Origin: Candidatus Binatia bacterium
Lineage (GTDB): Bacteria; Desulfobacterota; Binatia; Bin18
Direction of reading: 5' to 3'
Length of the DNA: 64,000 nt
Assembly (NCBI GenBank): GCA_022820725.1
Contig: JAJEFA010000021.1
Location: forward strand, 124,001-188,000
In this document: positions 17,557 through 26,173 of the stretch, piece after piece
How the letters are laid out: every line of letters begins with the position of its first letter
How positions within the stretch are numbered: position 1 is the stretch's first letter
Position numbers and translations under genes: made by a program
The notes under the pieces: model-generated
What the model saw: only the letters and a program-made list of their open reading frames with translations
Databases searched by the model: none
What the model was told of the DNA's origin: nothing

Positions 17557-18434
17557 GATGATATCCGCTCCGCGGTTACGGCTACGTCAAGGATCGGGCT
17601 GCCGCCACCAACAACGACGCCTTTCAACGGGGTCACATCGCTGTAGTCCCGGCCCCAGGCGACGGTAATATGTTGATCGGTGGGGATGCTGTTATTGGTG
17701 GGGTCGAAATCTATCCAGTTCTGCCCAGGACAATACACCGACACCCAGGCATGAGAAGCTGCGGCACCCATAAGTTGAGGCTGGCCGTCAGGAACGGCGG
17801 TTTCGAGGTAGCCGCTGACGTAGCGCGCCGCAATGCCCTGCGTGCGCAGACAGCCGATAGCCACATGCGCAAAATCCTGACACACCCCCTGGCGGTGATC
17901 GATCACTTCATTGAGTGGCGTTGAGACTGTTGTGGCCTCAGGTTCGTAGGTAAACTCCTGATAGATGCGTTGCACAAGGTCGGCAACGGCCTCCAAAAGC
18001 GGTCGGTTCGGGACAAAAGACGTGGCTGCATACGCGGCCAACTCAGTATTGCTGTGAACCAAGGGGGAGTCGAGCAGGAATTGGCGCGCCTCAATGCCGG
18101 CGCGACTCGTGTCCTTGGAAACGGAGTGGCGGACCTCCTCCCAAGCGGGGGAAGCCTGGAGCTGCGGTGGGGCGGCTGGGATGATTAGGACCTCACTCCG
18201 GGCGGTCACCGATAAGCTGGCATGGGGCTCCTGGATGGTAAAATAGGTGACTCGATTGCCGAAAAAGTCTTCCCGGTCCTGACTCACTGCCGGCAGCGGC
18301 TCAATACGGAGCTGCCCGTGCTCACACTTTTGCCGCGGTGTGGCGCGCGGGAGGAGGTGGGCCTCGTTCTGGCACTGCGGCACCGACGCCGTATAGCGGT
18401 ATTCGGTAGCATGGGTGACGCGATAGCGTATCAT
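17553..18434 (-). CDS. transglutaminase-like cysteine protease, Anbu-cluster type
   Basis: A 293-residue protein with the bacterial transglutaminase-like N-terminal beta domain (1-80) and a papain-fold core. The triad is Cys185 (RQGVCQDFAH), His228 (ASHAWVSVY) and Asp244 (WIDFDPTNN). The family probably cleaves or joins gamma-glutamyl or isopeptide bonds; the substrate is not known. Its start overlaps the ATP-grasp/alpha-E stop by 4 bp, so the two are translated together. The last codons come from a repeat element. Confidence 0.88.
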   Translation of the reverse strand: MIRYRVTHATEYRYTASVPQCQNEAHLLPRATPRQKCEHGQLRIEPLPAVSQDREDFFGNRVTYFTIQEPHASLSVTARSEVLIIPAAPPQLQASPAWEEVRHSVSKDTSRAGIEARQFLLDSPLVHSNTELAAYAATSFVPNRPLLEAVADLVQRIYQEFTYEPEATTVSTPLNEVIDHRQGVCQDFAHVAIGCLRTQGIAARYVSGYLETAVPDGQPQLMGAAASHAWVSVYCPGQNWIDFDPTNNSIPTDQHITVAWGRDYSDVTPLKGVVVGGGSPILDVAVTAERISS

Positions 18435-20989
18435 CTCGAAGTCGAACGCGTTGCGGTGAGCTGTTGCTGCACTTCAATATGGCTGAAATAGTCCCGACTC
18501 AAGGTCTCCGACAGCGAGAGCAGGCGCGTGCTCAGACCGGCAAACAGTTGGCTCAGTGTTTCATACATGTCCTCGTCCCAGGTGGATGTCGAGTAGCGTT
18601 CCAGGTCTGTCACCTGTAAGGTTGTGAGCGCCTCCAAAACGATACGCTCTTCGGCGCTCCGGTGGGGCCGGGGCTTCTTTCGCGGCAGGCCCACTACTTG
18701 GTCCCGTATTTGAACGACTTGGTAGCCGACCGAACGCGGGTTGCTCTCGTCGAGTAGCAGCAGGTCCAACACGGCCCCGGCCTGTACGGCTGAGGCGTAG
18801 CGCCGCCGATACGTCATCAGGCTGTCGGTCATGGCCAGTACCATCTCCCAGACGACTTTTTCTGTCTCGTACGGCAGCTCGCAGCCCGTCCGTAAGAGGC
18901 TGAGCGTATACAGCGCCCGTTCAAGCCGGCGGCCGATTTCCATAAATCGGAATCCATGTCCGCGGGCCATGCTTTCGGTATTCAGCCCATTCACCGCGGC
19001 GAGCCCAATAATCAGGCGTTCCAGGCTTTCGAGCATCTCGCTCAAAGACCTGACTTGGTCCAACTCATGATCGAGCCGGTTGATTGCCCGCCAGGCATCA
19101 TCGGACAGCCGGCCGCGTGCGGCCTGCCCGGCGTGGACCAAGGCGTTCAGATGAAAACGCAGACTCCCCGGTTGATCGGCATCCAGAATCGTCGCGAACA
19201 ACTCCTTTTCGGCAACGGTTAGCCGCCGTCGCTCCCCGTACCCGATAAAACGCAGATAGGTTGCGGTGTTATGGGTGTGGGCCGAAAGAAAGGCCGACAG
19301 GGAGGTATCATACCGAGCGGTCTCGGTGTCGAGTACCCGCTGGAGGACCTCGCGAAAGACGCGCGCCCCTCCAGCGGTGCGTTCGACATAACGTCCGAGC
19401 CAGAACAGATTATCCGCCATCCGGCTGGGCACTTCTCCCCCGCTGCGCGTAATCGAGACGGAGTGCTCGGGTGCCGGGATGAGGCTGAACTGATTCTCGG
19501 GTTCTGAGGCGAGAATCCAGGTATCCTTGCTCAGACCACCGGCCTGACCGGAGACGAGCCACCCATCCGCGTCCGGTGTCACCCGCGTCAACCCGCCCGG
19601 CATGGCCACATAGCCATCGTCCCGGGAGACCAGGAAGCTGCGTAACACCATGGGTCGTGGCTCCAGGTGGTCTCCGGTAAATACCGGCGTCGTTGATAAC
19701 GCCACCTGTTCCTGGCCGACAAAGAAATGGGGGCGGGCCCTGATATTCTGAATAAGGGTATCGCGCTCTTGGGCGCTCAACCGGGCTCCGTGGACGGTGG
19801 CCGTCCCGGGGTGAGGAAAGACGGGTTTAATAACCAACTGTTCGATATGGTCCACGACATAGGCCAGGGCCTGTTCGTCGCCACACCACCAGGTCGGAAC
19901 CGAGGCTAGGCGCAGGTCCTGGCCGAGCAACACTTTGGCGATCTGAGGTAGATAGGCCATCAGCCCAGGGTTTTCGAGCACGCCGCTGCCCAGTGGGTTA
20001 GCCACCACGACTGTGTTGTTCCGCACTGCTTGGAGCAGCCCGGGGGGAGCTAACAGCGATTCTCGATGCAGCTCCAACGGGTCACAGAAAACGTCATCTA
20101 CGCGCCGAACGACCACGCCGACCTGTTGGAGCCCGCCGACCGTCTTCAACCAGAGGCGGCCGTCGCGGACCGTTAAGTCGTCTCCCTGGACGAGCGTATA
20201 GTCCAGGTAGCTGGCTAAATAGACGTGTTCAAAATATGTTTCGTTCTGCGGTCCTGGAGTTAAGAGCGTTGTCCGCGTCTGGTTGGATGGCGCCAGGGCG
20301 GCTAAGGTCGACCGCAGGGTTCGGAAAAAAAGGGACAGGCGATGGACCTGGGCGTCTCGATACAGGCTGGGTAGAATCCTCGATAACACCAATCGATTTT
20401 CCAGGGCGTAGCCGGCTCCGGACGGAGCCTGCGTCCGGTCGTCCAGCACCGTGATGGTACCATCGGGAGCCCTGGCGAGGTCGGCCGCATACAGACACAG
20501 ATACGGGGCCGGTGTGGGTAGCGCACCGTGACAGGGGCGCAGAAAGCCGGGATGGGTATAGATCAACTCGGGCGGGAGCAGGCCGTCGTGAATGAGCTGT
20601 TGTGAGCCGTACAGGTCCGCCCCTATGAGGCTGAGCAACTCTGCCCGCTGGATAAGACCCTGTTCAATGGTCCGCCACTCCTGGCTGGTGAGGAGTGCGG
20701 GAATAACGTCGAGCGCCCAGGGTCGTGTGCGTCCCTGGGGGTCCGTATAGACGTTGTAGGTCACACCATTTTCGCGCAAGACCTGTTGGACTTCGTCCCG
20801 ACGGCGACTCAGCTCTGCTGGGCCAAGCGCATCGAAAGCGCGCAGGGCGTATTGCCAGTGGGGACGTACCACGCCTGGGGATGCGCACATTTCGTCGAAG
20901 CGCGCTGATAACACGGGATAGTGTGCAAGCGTATCGCCCCGAGCGGTATCTCTCTGAAAAGGGGCCTCTGCATAGGTAGACTCAGGCAT
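18431..20989 (-). CDS. fused circularly permuted ATP-grasp and alpha-E protein
   Basis: An 852-residue fusion. Residues 1 to about 500 are the circularly permuted ATP-grasp unit (DUF404/DUF407), with landmarks WALDVIPALLTSQEWRTIE, PGPQNETYFEHVYLASYLDY and KPVFPHPGTATVHG. From about 510 (VPSRMADNLFWLGRYVERT) a complete alpha-E domain follows to the end. The ATP-grasp part is expected to make carboxylate-amine bonds. In many genomes the two are separate genes in one operon with transglutaminase. Here they are joined and coupled to transglutaminase by a 4 bp overlap, which makes the plus-strand alpha-E remnant redundant. Confidence 0.88.
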   Translation of the reverse strand: MPESTYAEAPFQRDTARGDTLAHYPVLSARFDEMCASPGVVRPHWQYALRAFDALGPAELSRRRDEVQQVLRENGVTYNVYTDPQGRTRPWALDVIPALLTSQEWRTIEQGLIQRAELLSLIGADLYGSQQLIHDGLLPPELIYTHPGFLRPCHGALPTPAPYLCLYAADLARAPDGTITVLDDRTQAPSGAGYALENRLVLSRILPSLYRDAQVHRLSLFFRTLRSTLAALAPSNQTRTTLLTPGPQNETYFEHVYLASYLDYTLVQGDDLTVRDGRLWLKTVGGLQQVGVVVRRVDDVFCDPLELHRESLLAPPGLLQAVRNNTVVVANPLGSGVLENPGLMAYLPQIAKVLLGQDLRLASVPTWWCGDEQALAYVVDHIEQLVIKPVFPHPGTATVHGARLSAQERDTLIQNIRARPHFFVGQEQVALSTTPVFTGDHLEPRPMVLRSFLVSRDDGYVAMPGGLTRVTPDADGWLVSGQAGGLSKDTWILASEPENQFSLIPAPEHSVSITRSGGEVPSRMADNLFWLGRYVERTAGGARVFREVLQRVLDTETARYDTSLSAFLSAHTHNTATYLRFIGYGERRRLTVAEKELFATILDADQPGSLRFHLNALVHAGQAARGRLSDDAWRAINRLDHELDQVRSLSEMLESLERLIIGLAAVNGLNTESMARGHGFRFMEIGRRLERALYTLSLLRTGCELPYETEKVVWEMVLAMTDSLMTYRRRYASAVQAGAVLDLLLLDESNPRSVGYQVVQIRDQVVGLPRKKPRPHRSAEERIVLEALTTLQVTDLERYSTSTWDEDMYETLSQLFAGLSTRLLSLSETLSRDYFSHIEVQQQLTATRSTSR

Positions 20990-21108
20990 GGCCCGTCCTC
21001 CTCATCCGATTGCCCATTATCGTATGTGGACAAAGAGTAAACGTGTCCAGCATCTCTTGTCTACGGGAGGACACGCTCACTCTTTGCGGCTTGGCAACCT
21101 GGAAGGTC

Positions 21109-21144
21109 ACACGTCGAACGTAACTCGTCCGGCTTTCGACGTGT
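21109..21144 (-). terminator. hairpin downstream of pfk
   Basis: ACACGTCGAA (21109-21118) and TTCGACGTGT (21135-21144) form a perfect 10 bp stem with a 16-nt loop, starting 11 bp after the phosphofructokinase stop. There is no U tract, so it may be a weak terminator or an RNA-stabilising stem. It also lies upstream of the ATP-grasp gene. Confidence 0.45.
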
Positions 21145-21154
21145 CTCGTACAAC

Positions 21155-22258
21155 CTATACTTTTGCAGTATAGCGGTCGGTATCGTACAAGCGCTCCAGA
21201 TCCACGGTATTGAGCCCGCCAATGGCTTGACTGAGGGGAACCATGCGAAGCTGGCAGGTCGGGCCAATGCCCTGCGCACTGACCATCTGTCCCCAGTCGC
21301 CGCGCAGCACGGCTTCGACTGCGGCTGAGCCAAACATGCGCCCCATAATCCGGTCCAGGGCAGACGGACTGCCGCCGCGTTGGCTATGGCCGATCACCAG
21401 CTCACGTGAATCAAAAGGCGTGTCGCGGCGAATGCGCTGGGCGAGTTGACTCCCGATGCCGCCCAGGCGCTCATGCCCGAATGCGTCCCGGCTGGCGTCC
21501 AGGGTCACCACTGCTTCCTCACTTGCGTGAGCGCCTTCAGCTGCCACAATGACCGCATAGCGCGGGTAGCGCCGGTCCTGCTTGCCCCGCGCGAGTCGTT
21601 GGGTCAGCAATGCATAGACCCGCTCGTAGGTAAAAGGATACTCGGGAATAAGGACCAGGGTTGCACCTCCAGCCACCGCGCTCCACAGGGCCAGATGGCC
21701 AGCATGTCTACCCATGACCTCGACCACCTGCACCCAATGGTGCGAGCCGGCCGAGGTGCGCGCCTGCTCAATGACAGTGGTACAGTTGCGCAATGCCGTA
21801 TCAAACCCCAAGGTGTAGTCGGTGTGGCTGAGGTCTTTATCAATGGTTTTCGGAATACCTACCACTGGGCAGCCCTTTTCACTCAGCCGGTGCGCCACGC
21901 CCAGGGTGTCTTCTCCGCCCAGGGCGATCACAGCATCAAGACCGAACCGAACGATATTGGTCATGACTTCATCCGATCGGTCGTGCACACTTGTCTCACC
22001 TGACACGGTCATACGAAATGGGTTGGTGCGAGACGATCCCAGATTGGTGCCTCCATCGCGGTCCCAGCGCCGGACCTGGTAATCCTCCAGCCGAATAGCC
22101 TCGTCTATCCCGGCGTCGAGTAAACCGTGCCAGCCATCGGGCAGTCCCACCACCTCTATGTTATGGGTTGTCGCACGATACACAATCGCCTTGAGGGCGG
22201 GGTTCAGACCTGGGGCATCGCCTCCTCCGGTTAACACGCCAATTCGTCGGATACGCAT
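21155..22258 (-). CDS. pfkA: 6-phosphofructokinase, probably pyrophosphate-dependent
   Basis: A 367-residue phosphofructokinase. It has GVLTGGGDAPGLNP at the start, LGGEDTLGVAHRLSE and GIPKTIDKDLSHTDYTLGFD. The residue pair that sets the phosphate donor is Asp in GGED (E. coli position 104) and Lys in PKTID (position 124). That combination is typical of PPi-using enzymes, such as the actinobacterial type with GGEDT. PKTIDKD has Lys where most have Asn. The ATG at 22258 is preceded by GAGG; the frame is open 20 codons earlier. It stands alone between the ATP-grasp set and the AlgE-like porin. Confidence 0.87.
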   Translation of the reverse strand: MRIRRIGVLTGGGDAPGLNPALKAIVYRATTHNIEVVGLPDGWHGLLDAGIDEAIRLEDYQVRRWDRDGGTNLGSSRTNPFRMTVSGETSVHDRSDEVMTNIVRFGLDAVIALGGEDTLGVAHRLSEKGCPVVGIPKTIDKDLSHTDYTLGFDTALRNCTTVIEQARTSAGSHHWVQVVEVMGRHAGHLALWSAVAGGATLVLIPEYPFTYERVYALLTQRLARGKQDRRYPRYAVIVAAEGAHASEEAVVTLDASRDAFGHERLGGIGSQLAQRIRRDTPFDSRELVIGHSQRGGSPSALDRIMGRMFGSAAVEAVLRGDWGQMVSAQGIGPTCQLRMVPLSQAIGGLNTVDLERLYDTDRYTAKV

Positions 22259-22331
22259 ACTGACCTCGAGATGTCCTTTGTATGACACACCAGCCGTGGA
22301 TCGAAGGCGACGGCTCATTGCCGTGTGGCCC

Positions 22332-23864
22332 CTAAAACTTCAACGTCGTCTCGATATAGCCAAAATTGGCACTGTCGTCGGGATAGATCTGATCTACGAT
22401 GCTGTCGCCGAAGACGTGGGCAAAAAAGACATTGACGTTGATGTGTTTGTTCAGATTATAGCTGAGACTCGTTTCGATAATCTGAAACAGATCGCGTTTG
22501 CCAAAGGTCGGACGGCCGACAAAACCGAAGCCGGCCTGACGGTCTTCAAGGGTAGCCCCCGCGCCCTGGTACCACAGGTCATTCTTCTCGCTGACGCGAA
22601 TATAGTGAAAGTCCGTGCGCCAGACCAACCCTTCAAGCGGACGCAGGATGAGTTGGAAGAATCCGTCCTCGTTATTCATCAGGTTGTAGAAGGTGGCAAA
22701 CGAATAGACCCGGGCCGTTGGCAGCATCTGGAAAAAGGTGTCATGATCGCTGTCGTTGGGGTCGTCGTCACCCGAACTCCGGTTATAACCAATCCGGAAC
22801 CAGGGGTTCCACGGTAGTCCACTGGGTTGCCAGCCGGCCTCGACGGCAAATGCCCAGCCGTGATGATCCTGTCGGCCCCAGTCGCCGCCCTGCACCACAC
22901 CCCAGCTCATCAGGTCAATCGGACCGGCCCCGGTCGGCACGACCTGAATCAGGTTGCCGCCACCCATGTTGATGGCGATGTGTCGGCGGTCAGCGTTGCG
23001 GATGGTGGCCGAGCGGTTATCGGTGGGCCGTAGGTTTCGCCCGTCGGCGTAGTAGATATAGAACAGCCGCGCGTCGGTCAGCTTGGCGAACTCGGGCCGG
23101 GTCAGGTTGAAGCCGGCGTACAGGATATCGATATCGTCAATAGTCTTGTTGCCGGCCAGGTCAAAACCGGCCTGGGTCGGATGAGAGCCGTGCAGCGTAA
23201 AATTATAGGCTCCCCTGGTCCAGCTCAGGGTGAAGCCGTCATACGAACGTCCGACGTGGGACCAGCCGAAAGGGCCGAGCAAACGCTGGGAGACCCGCAT
23301 CCGTTTGATCCAGTCGATGGTCGGGTCCTTGCTCATCACTTCCGCGCCTCCAGCGATCGAGTGCCGCCCGCCCCTCAGGCGAAGGCCGGGGATACCGAGC
23401 TGTTTCAGGGTCAAGTGGGCCTGTTTGAGAAACACGCTGGCATCGTTCTGACGGCGATTATGAGATAGATAGACCGGACCCAGACCAAAGGAGCCCTGCG
23501 GTGCGGGCGCGCTGGCGTCATCGGGTAGACCCATCAGGGCCGTGTTCTGCGCCTCAAGATGCAGATCGAACAGGTCTTGCTGCCATTTCAGACCCAGCTT
23601 GGCTACAGTGGCCGCATAGGCATACGAAGAATCGCCCGAGGTCCCCTCAAACCAGTCCCAGAATTCGCCCCGCGCACGCAGGCTCGCAAAAACTGACAGC
23701 TTTGGAGAAATCTGGGTAATCGGGACTTCCGCCCGAAGAGGAGTCGGAAATACAGTCAGGAGGCACAGGACGAGCAGCAGAAGACTTCCTTGTTGGAAGA
23801 AAGTAGCGAGCTGCCGATAGGTCGTCCTGGCGCATCCTGTGGAACTGCTGCGGCCTTGGATCAT
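22332..23864 (-). CDS. outer-membrane alginate-export-type porin (AlgE-like)
   Basis: A 510-residue secreted beta-barrel. A long N-terminal region ends in a signal peptide (LLLLVLCLLTVFPTPLRA), and the mature part begins EVPITQISPKLSVFASLRAR. Alternating aromatic strands and the closing FGYIETTLKF with terminal Phe mark an outer-membrane protein. Strand patterns such as LRLRGGRHSIAGGAEVMSKD fit the alginate-export family, which in non-alginate bacteria serves as a general or sugar/anion porin. GAGGAGGAGA precedes the ATG at 23864. A sigma-54 promoter lies 53 bp upstream, suggesting control by nitrogen supply and perhaps a nitrogenous substrate. Confidence 0.78.
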   Translation of the reverse strand: MIQGRSSSTGCARTTYRQLATFFQQGSLLLLVLCLLTVFPTPLRAEVPITQISPKLSVFASLRARGEFWDWFEGTSGDSSYAYAATVAKLGLKWQQDLFDLHLEAQNTALMGLPDDASAPAPQGSFGLGPVYLSHNRRQNDASVFLKQAHLTLKQLGIPGLRLRGGRHSIAGGAEVMSKDPTIDWIKRMRVSQRLLGPFGWSHVGRSYDGFTLSWTRGAYNFTLHGSHPTQAGFDLAGNKTIDDIDILYAGFNLTRPEFAKLTDARLFYIYYADGRNLRPTDNRSATIRNADRRHIAINMGGGNLIQVVPTGAGPIDLMSWGVVQGGDWGRQDHHGWAFAVEAGWQPSGLPWNPWFRIGYNRSSGDDDPNDSDHDTFFQMLPTARVYSFATFYNLMNNEDGFFQLILRPLEGLVWRTDFHYIRVSEKNDLWYQGAGATLEDRQAGFGFVGRPTFGKRDLFQIIETSLSYNLNKHINVNVFFAHVFGDSIVDQIYPDDSANFGYIETTLKF

Positions 23865-23916
23865 TCTCTCCTCCTCGTCCATGCGCTTTGCCCGGCGTTT
23901 CTATAGAATAGGCTAA

Positions 23917-23931
23917 GCAATGCTGGAGCCA
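23917..23931 (-). promoter_or_regulatory. sigma-54 promoter of the AlgE-like porin
   Basis: The minus strand reads TGGCTCCAGCATTGC, then T. Spacing is GG-N10-GC and the site has the same TGGC-N7-TTGC form as those of narK, nirB and the second porin. The predicted start near 23905 gives a 41-nt leader containing the GAGGAGGAGA site. Confidence 0.78.
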
Positions 23932-24365
23932 AACACAAGGAAGCCAGGATACAGAGAAGCGGGAAAAAAAGTAAGTAGCAAAGGGAATGATCAGATTGAA
24001 AAGAAGGGGGGCGGGGGCGGTCGGAGGGACGACCGCCCCCAGGGCAATCTCGAAGAGAGCGGAAGGAAGGGCAACTCTCTTCAGCAAGCTCAATCAAGAG
24101 CTCTGACTCACAGCTAGAGAATAGGTGCAGGAAGTATGCCAAGCCGAAAGACGAAGAAAAGCCTTATTTTTCAGTATGATCTGTGTGAGGTGCCCATCTT
24201 TGCGGCATGGGTGTGGTGCCGCCTGTTGCTGAGTCAACACTTCCCCGTCCGCCAGCACTCCTCCCGCTAGAGTCGAGTTCGACGGAAATACACTTTTGAC
24301 TTTGTGTGGTCTCACCGGATAAAGAAGGCATACGCAAACACGAGCCATCGATTGGTCATACGCAT
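23932..24365. other. 434 bp divergent intergenic region
   Basis: Region between the AlgE-like porin promoter and the antiporter gene. It contains the strong hairpin at 24013-24040 and should hold activator sites for the porin and the promoter of the antiporter. No reading frame here looks like a gene on either strand. Confidence 0.5.
24013..24040. repeat. perfect 11 bp GC-rich hairpin in a divergent promoter region
   Basis: GGGGGCGGTCG (24013-24023) pairs with CGACCGCCCCC (24030-24040) around a 6-nt loop. It has no T tract and does not follow a gene end, so it is not an ordinary terminator. It may be a palindromic repeat or a DNA structure between the two promoters. Confidence 0.65.
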
Positions 24366-26111
24366 ATGCTGCCGCATGGACATTATCTGAGTGAGCACCA
24401 TTTTCTGGTTTTTCTGCTTCAGATTCTGCTGCTGCTGGTGATGGCCCGCGGGTTTGGCGAGGTCTTGCGTCATTGGGGCCATCCGCCCGTTGTCGGGGAA
24501 ATCCTGGTCGGTCTGCTCCTGGGTCCAACGCTGCTCGGCCGCCTCTCTCCCGAACTGTACCAGACCTTGTTCCCGCCAGACCCGATCCAATACACCATGC
24601 TGGAAACCGTTTCCTGGTTCGGCGTACTTCTGCTCCTGCTTGAGACGGGCCTTGAGATCGATGTGTCTACCGCCTGGCAGCAGCGTGGCCCGGCACTCCG
24701 TATTGGTATTATTGGCGTTATCGTTCCCATGGCCATTGGGTTTCTCTTATCGCTCTTTCTGCCCGACGCCTATCTCGCCACCCCCGACCAGCGGCTGACC
24801 TTTGCCCTGTTTTTAGGCACCACCATGGCTATCAGTGCCATGGTCATTATCGCGCGCGTGTTGCACGACCTGGATTTGGTCAAGAGTGATCTGGGGCTCT
24901 TAACCCTGTGCGGCTACGCGGTCAACGATATTCTGGCCTGGGTGATTCTCAGCCTCGTCTTTGCAACCGCCGCAGCGGCTACGCTGAGTGTTGGTTCGGT
25001 CCTGCTGCTGCTGGCAACCGCGGTCGGCTTTACCGCCTTTTGTCTCTCGCTGGGGCTGCGCCTGGTTGACCGAGCGCTGACCGGTCTGGTCACCCGCCTG
25101 CCGCACCAACCCGGTGTGGTCCTGACTTTTGTGTGCTGCCTGGGGCTGCTGTGCGGGGTTGTCACCCAATGGGTCGGGCTGACCGGCCTGCTTGGATTTT
25201 TTCTGGCCGGGATTATGGTCGGAGACGCCGAGGCGCTTTCCGAACGGGTGCGACAGATCCTCACCCAGATGGTCCACGCGATTTTCGTACCGCTCTATTT
25301 TGCGACGATCGCCATCCAAATAGACTTCTTTGCGCAGTTTGATGTTTTTCTCGTCCTTTTTGTAACCGTCGTCTCCATCGCCGGGAAATATTTTGGTGCG
25401 TGGCTGGGAGCGCAACAAGCGGGCCTGTCTGCTGTGGACCGGGTTTCTATTGGTATTGCTTTTACCCCTAGTGGTGTGACCGGCATTGTGGTTGCTGCCG
25501 TTGCGGTGGAATATCAGATCATTACCATTCCGGTTTTCGTGTCCATCGTCCTCTCGGCGATTATCTCCTCCCTGATTGTCGGTCCCTGGCTGATGTGGTC
25601 CATTCGACGCCGGCCGGCCATGAATATCGCTGAGCTGTTTGTGCGTCGAGCTTTGATTCCGCACTTGACGGGTATGACGCGCCAGGCAGTGATCCAGGAA
25701 CTCTGCCTGGAAATAGCGGAACACAACCCCACCTTGGACCATGAGAGCGTGTTTGCCGAAGTGCTTGCTCGGGAAGAGCTGATGGGGACGGGCGTCGGCA
25801 GTGGAATTGCCATCCCGCACGCCCGGCTGGCCGGGCTGTCGAAGCCGGTGATTACCTGCGGGCGCTCGCCGGCCGGGGTCGATTGGGACGCGCCGGACGG
25901 GTTGCCGGTGCAACTGGTCTTTCTGCTGCTCACGCCCGTTCAGGACGAGGGGGCTCAGTTGCAGATTCTCGCGGCCCTCGCCCGGACCATGAGTGCAGAA
26001 GAGGTGCGACAGAGCCTGGTGCAGGCCGAGAATGCAGCAGAGCTGTGGCAGCGCCTGTCCGACGTGCTCCGGTCGGCCGAGGCCCAGCTCGTACCACGCC
26101 AGCCCGCCTAG
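24366..26111 (+). CDS. cation/proton antiporter (CPA2/KefB-like) fused to a PTS EIIA domain
   Basis: A 581-residue fusion. Residues 10 to about 420 have roughly twelve helices of a monovalent cation:proton antiporter, starting FLLQILLLLVMARGFGEVL and GEILVGLLLGPTLLGR, with a helix-5 region TLCGYAVNDILAWV where Asp would bind the ion. Residues about 430-575 form a PTS EIIA-2 domain; GIAIPHARL holds the phospho-accepting His near 485. Such domains are usually controlled by phosphate flow, and the EIIA type recalls the nitrogen PTS (PtsN). No clear ribosome site exists; the ATG at 24366 fits the family start, while a GTG at 24306 is also open. Confidence 0.82.
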   Translation: MLPHGHYLSEHHFLVFLLQILLLLVMARGFGEVLRHWGHPPVVGEILVGLLLGPTLLGRLSPELYQTLFPPDPIQYTMLETVSWFGVLLLLLETGLEIDVSTAWQQRGPALRIGIIGVIVPMAIGFLLSLFLPDAYLATPDQRLTFALFLGTTMAISAMVIIARVLHDLDLVKSDLGLLTLCGYAVNDILAWVILSLVFATAAAATLSVGSVLLLLATAVGFTAFCLSLGLRLVDRALTGLVTRLPHQPGVVLTFVCCLGLLCGVVTQWVGLTGLLGFFLAGIMVGDAEALSERVRQILTQMVHAIFVPLYFATIAIQIDFFAQFDVFLVLFVTVVSIAGKYFGAWLGAQQAGLSAVDRVSIGIAFTPSGVTGIVVAAVAVEYQIITIPVFVSIVLSAIISSLIVGPWLMWSIRRRPAMNIAELFVRRALIPHLTGMTRQAVIQELCLEIAEHNPTLDHESVFAEVLAREELMGTGVGSGIAIPHARLAGLSKPVITCGRSPAGVDWDAPDGLPVQLVFLLLTPVQDEGAQLQILAALARTMSAEEVRQSLVQAENAAELWQRLSDVLRSAEAQLVPRQPA

Positions 26112-26113
26112 AT

Positions 26114-26143
26114 GTAGGGGCAACCCCCTGTGGTTGCCCGGTC
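26114..26143. repeat. dispersed palindrome between convergent genes
   Basis: GTAGGGGCAACCCC then CTGTGGTTGCCCGG, the exact reverse complement of the copy at 16146-16173. It starts 2 bp after the antiporter stop and about 30 bp before the response-regulator stop on the other strand, the same convergent setting as the copy at 17529. It can fold into a hairpin and probably ends transcription from both sides. Confidence 0.75.
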
Positions 26144-26173
26144 TGCCATTCGACCCGGTGACGACTCGCAATG

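Noticed and set aside
24900..26171. A 423-codon frame antisense to the antiporter
   Set aside because: It lies opposite a gene with clear membrane and EIIA motifs, and its product is an Arg/Gln/His-rich low-complexity chain typical of shadow frames.
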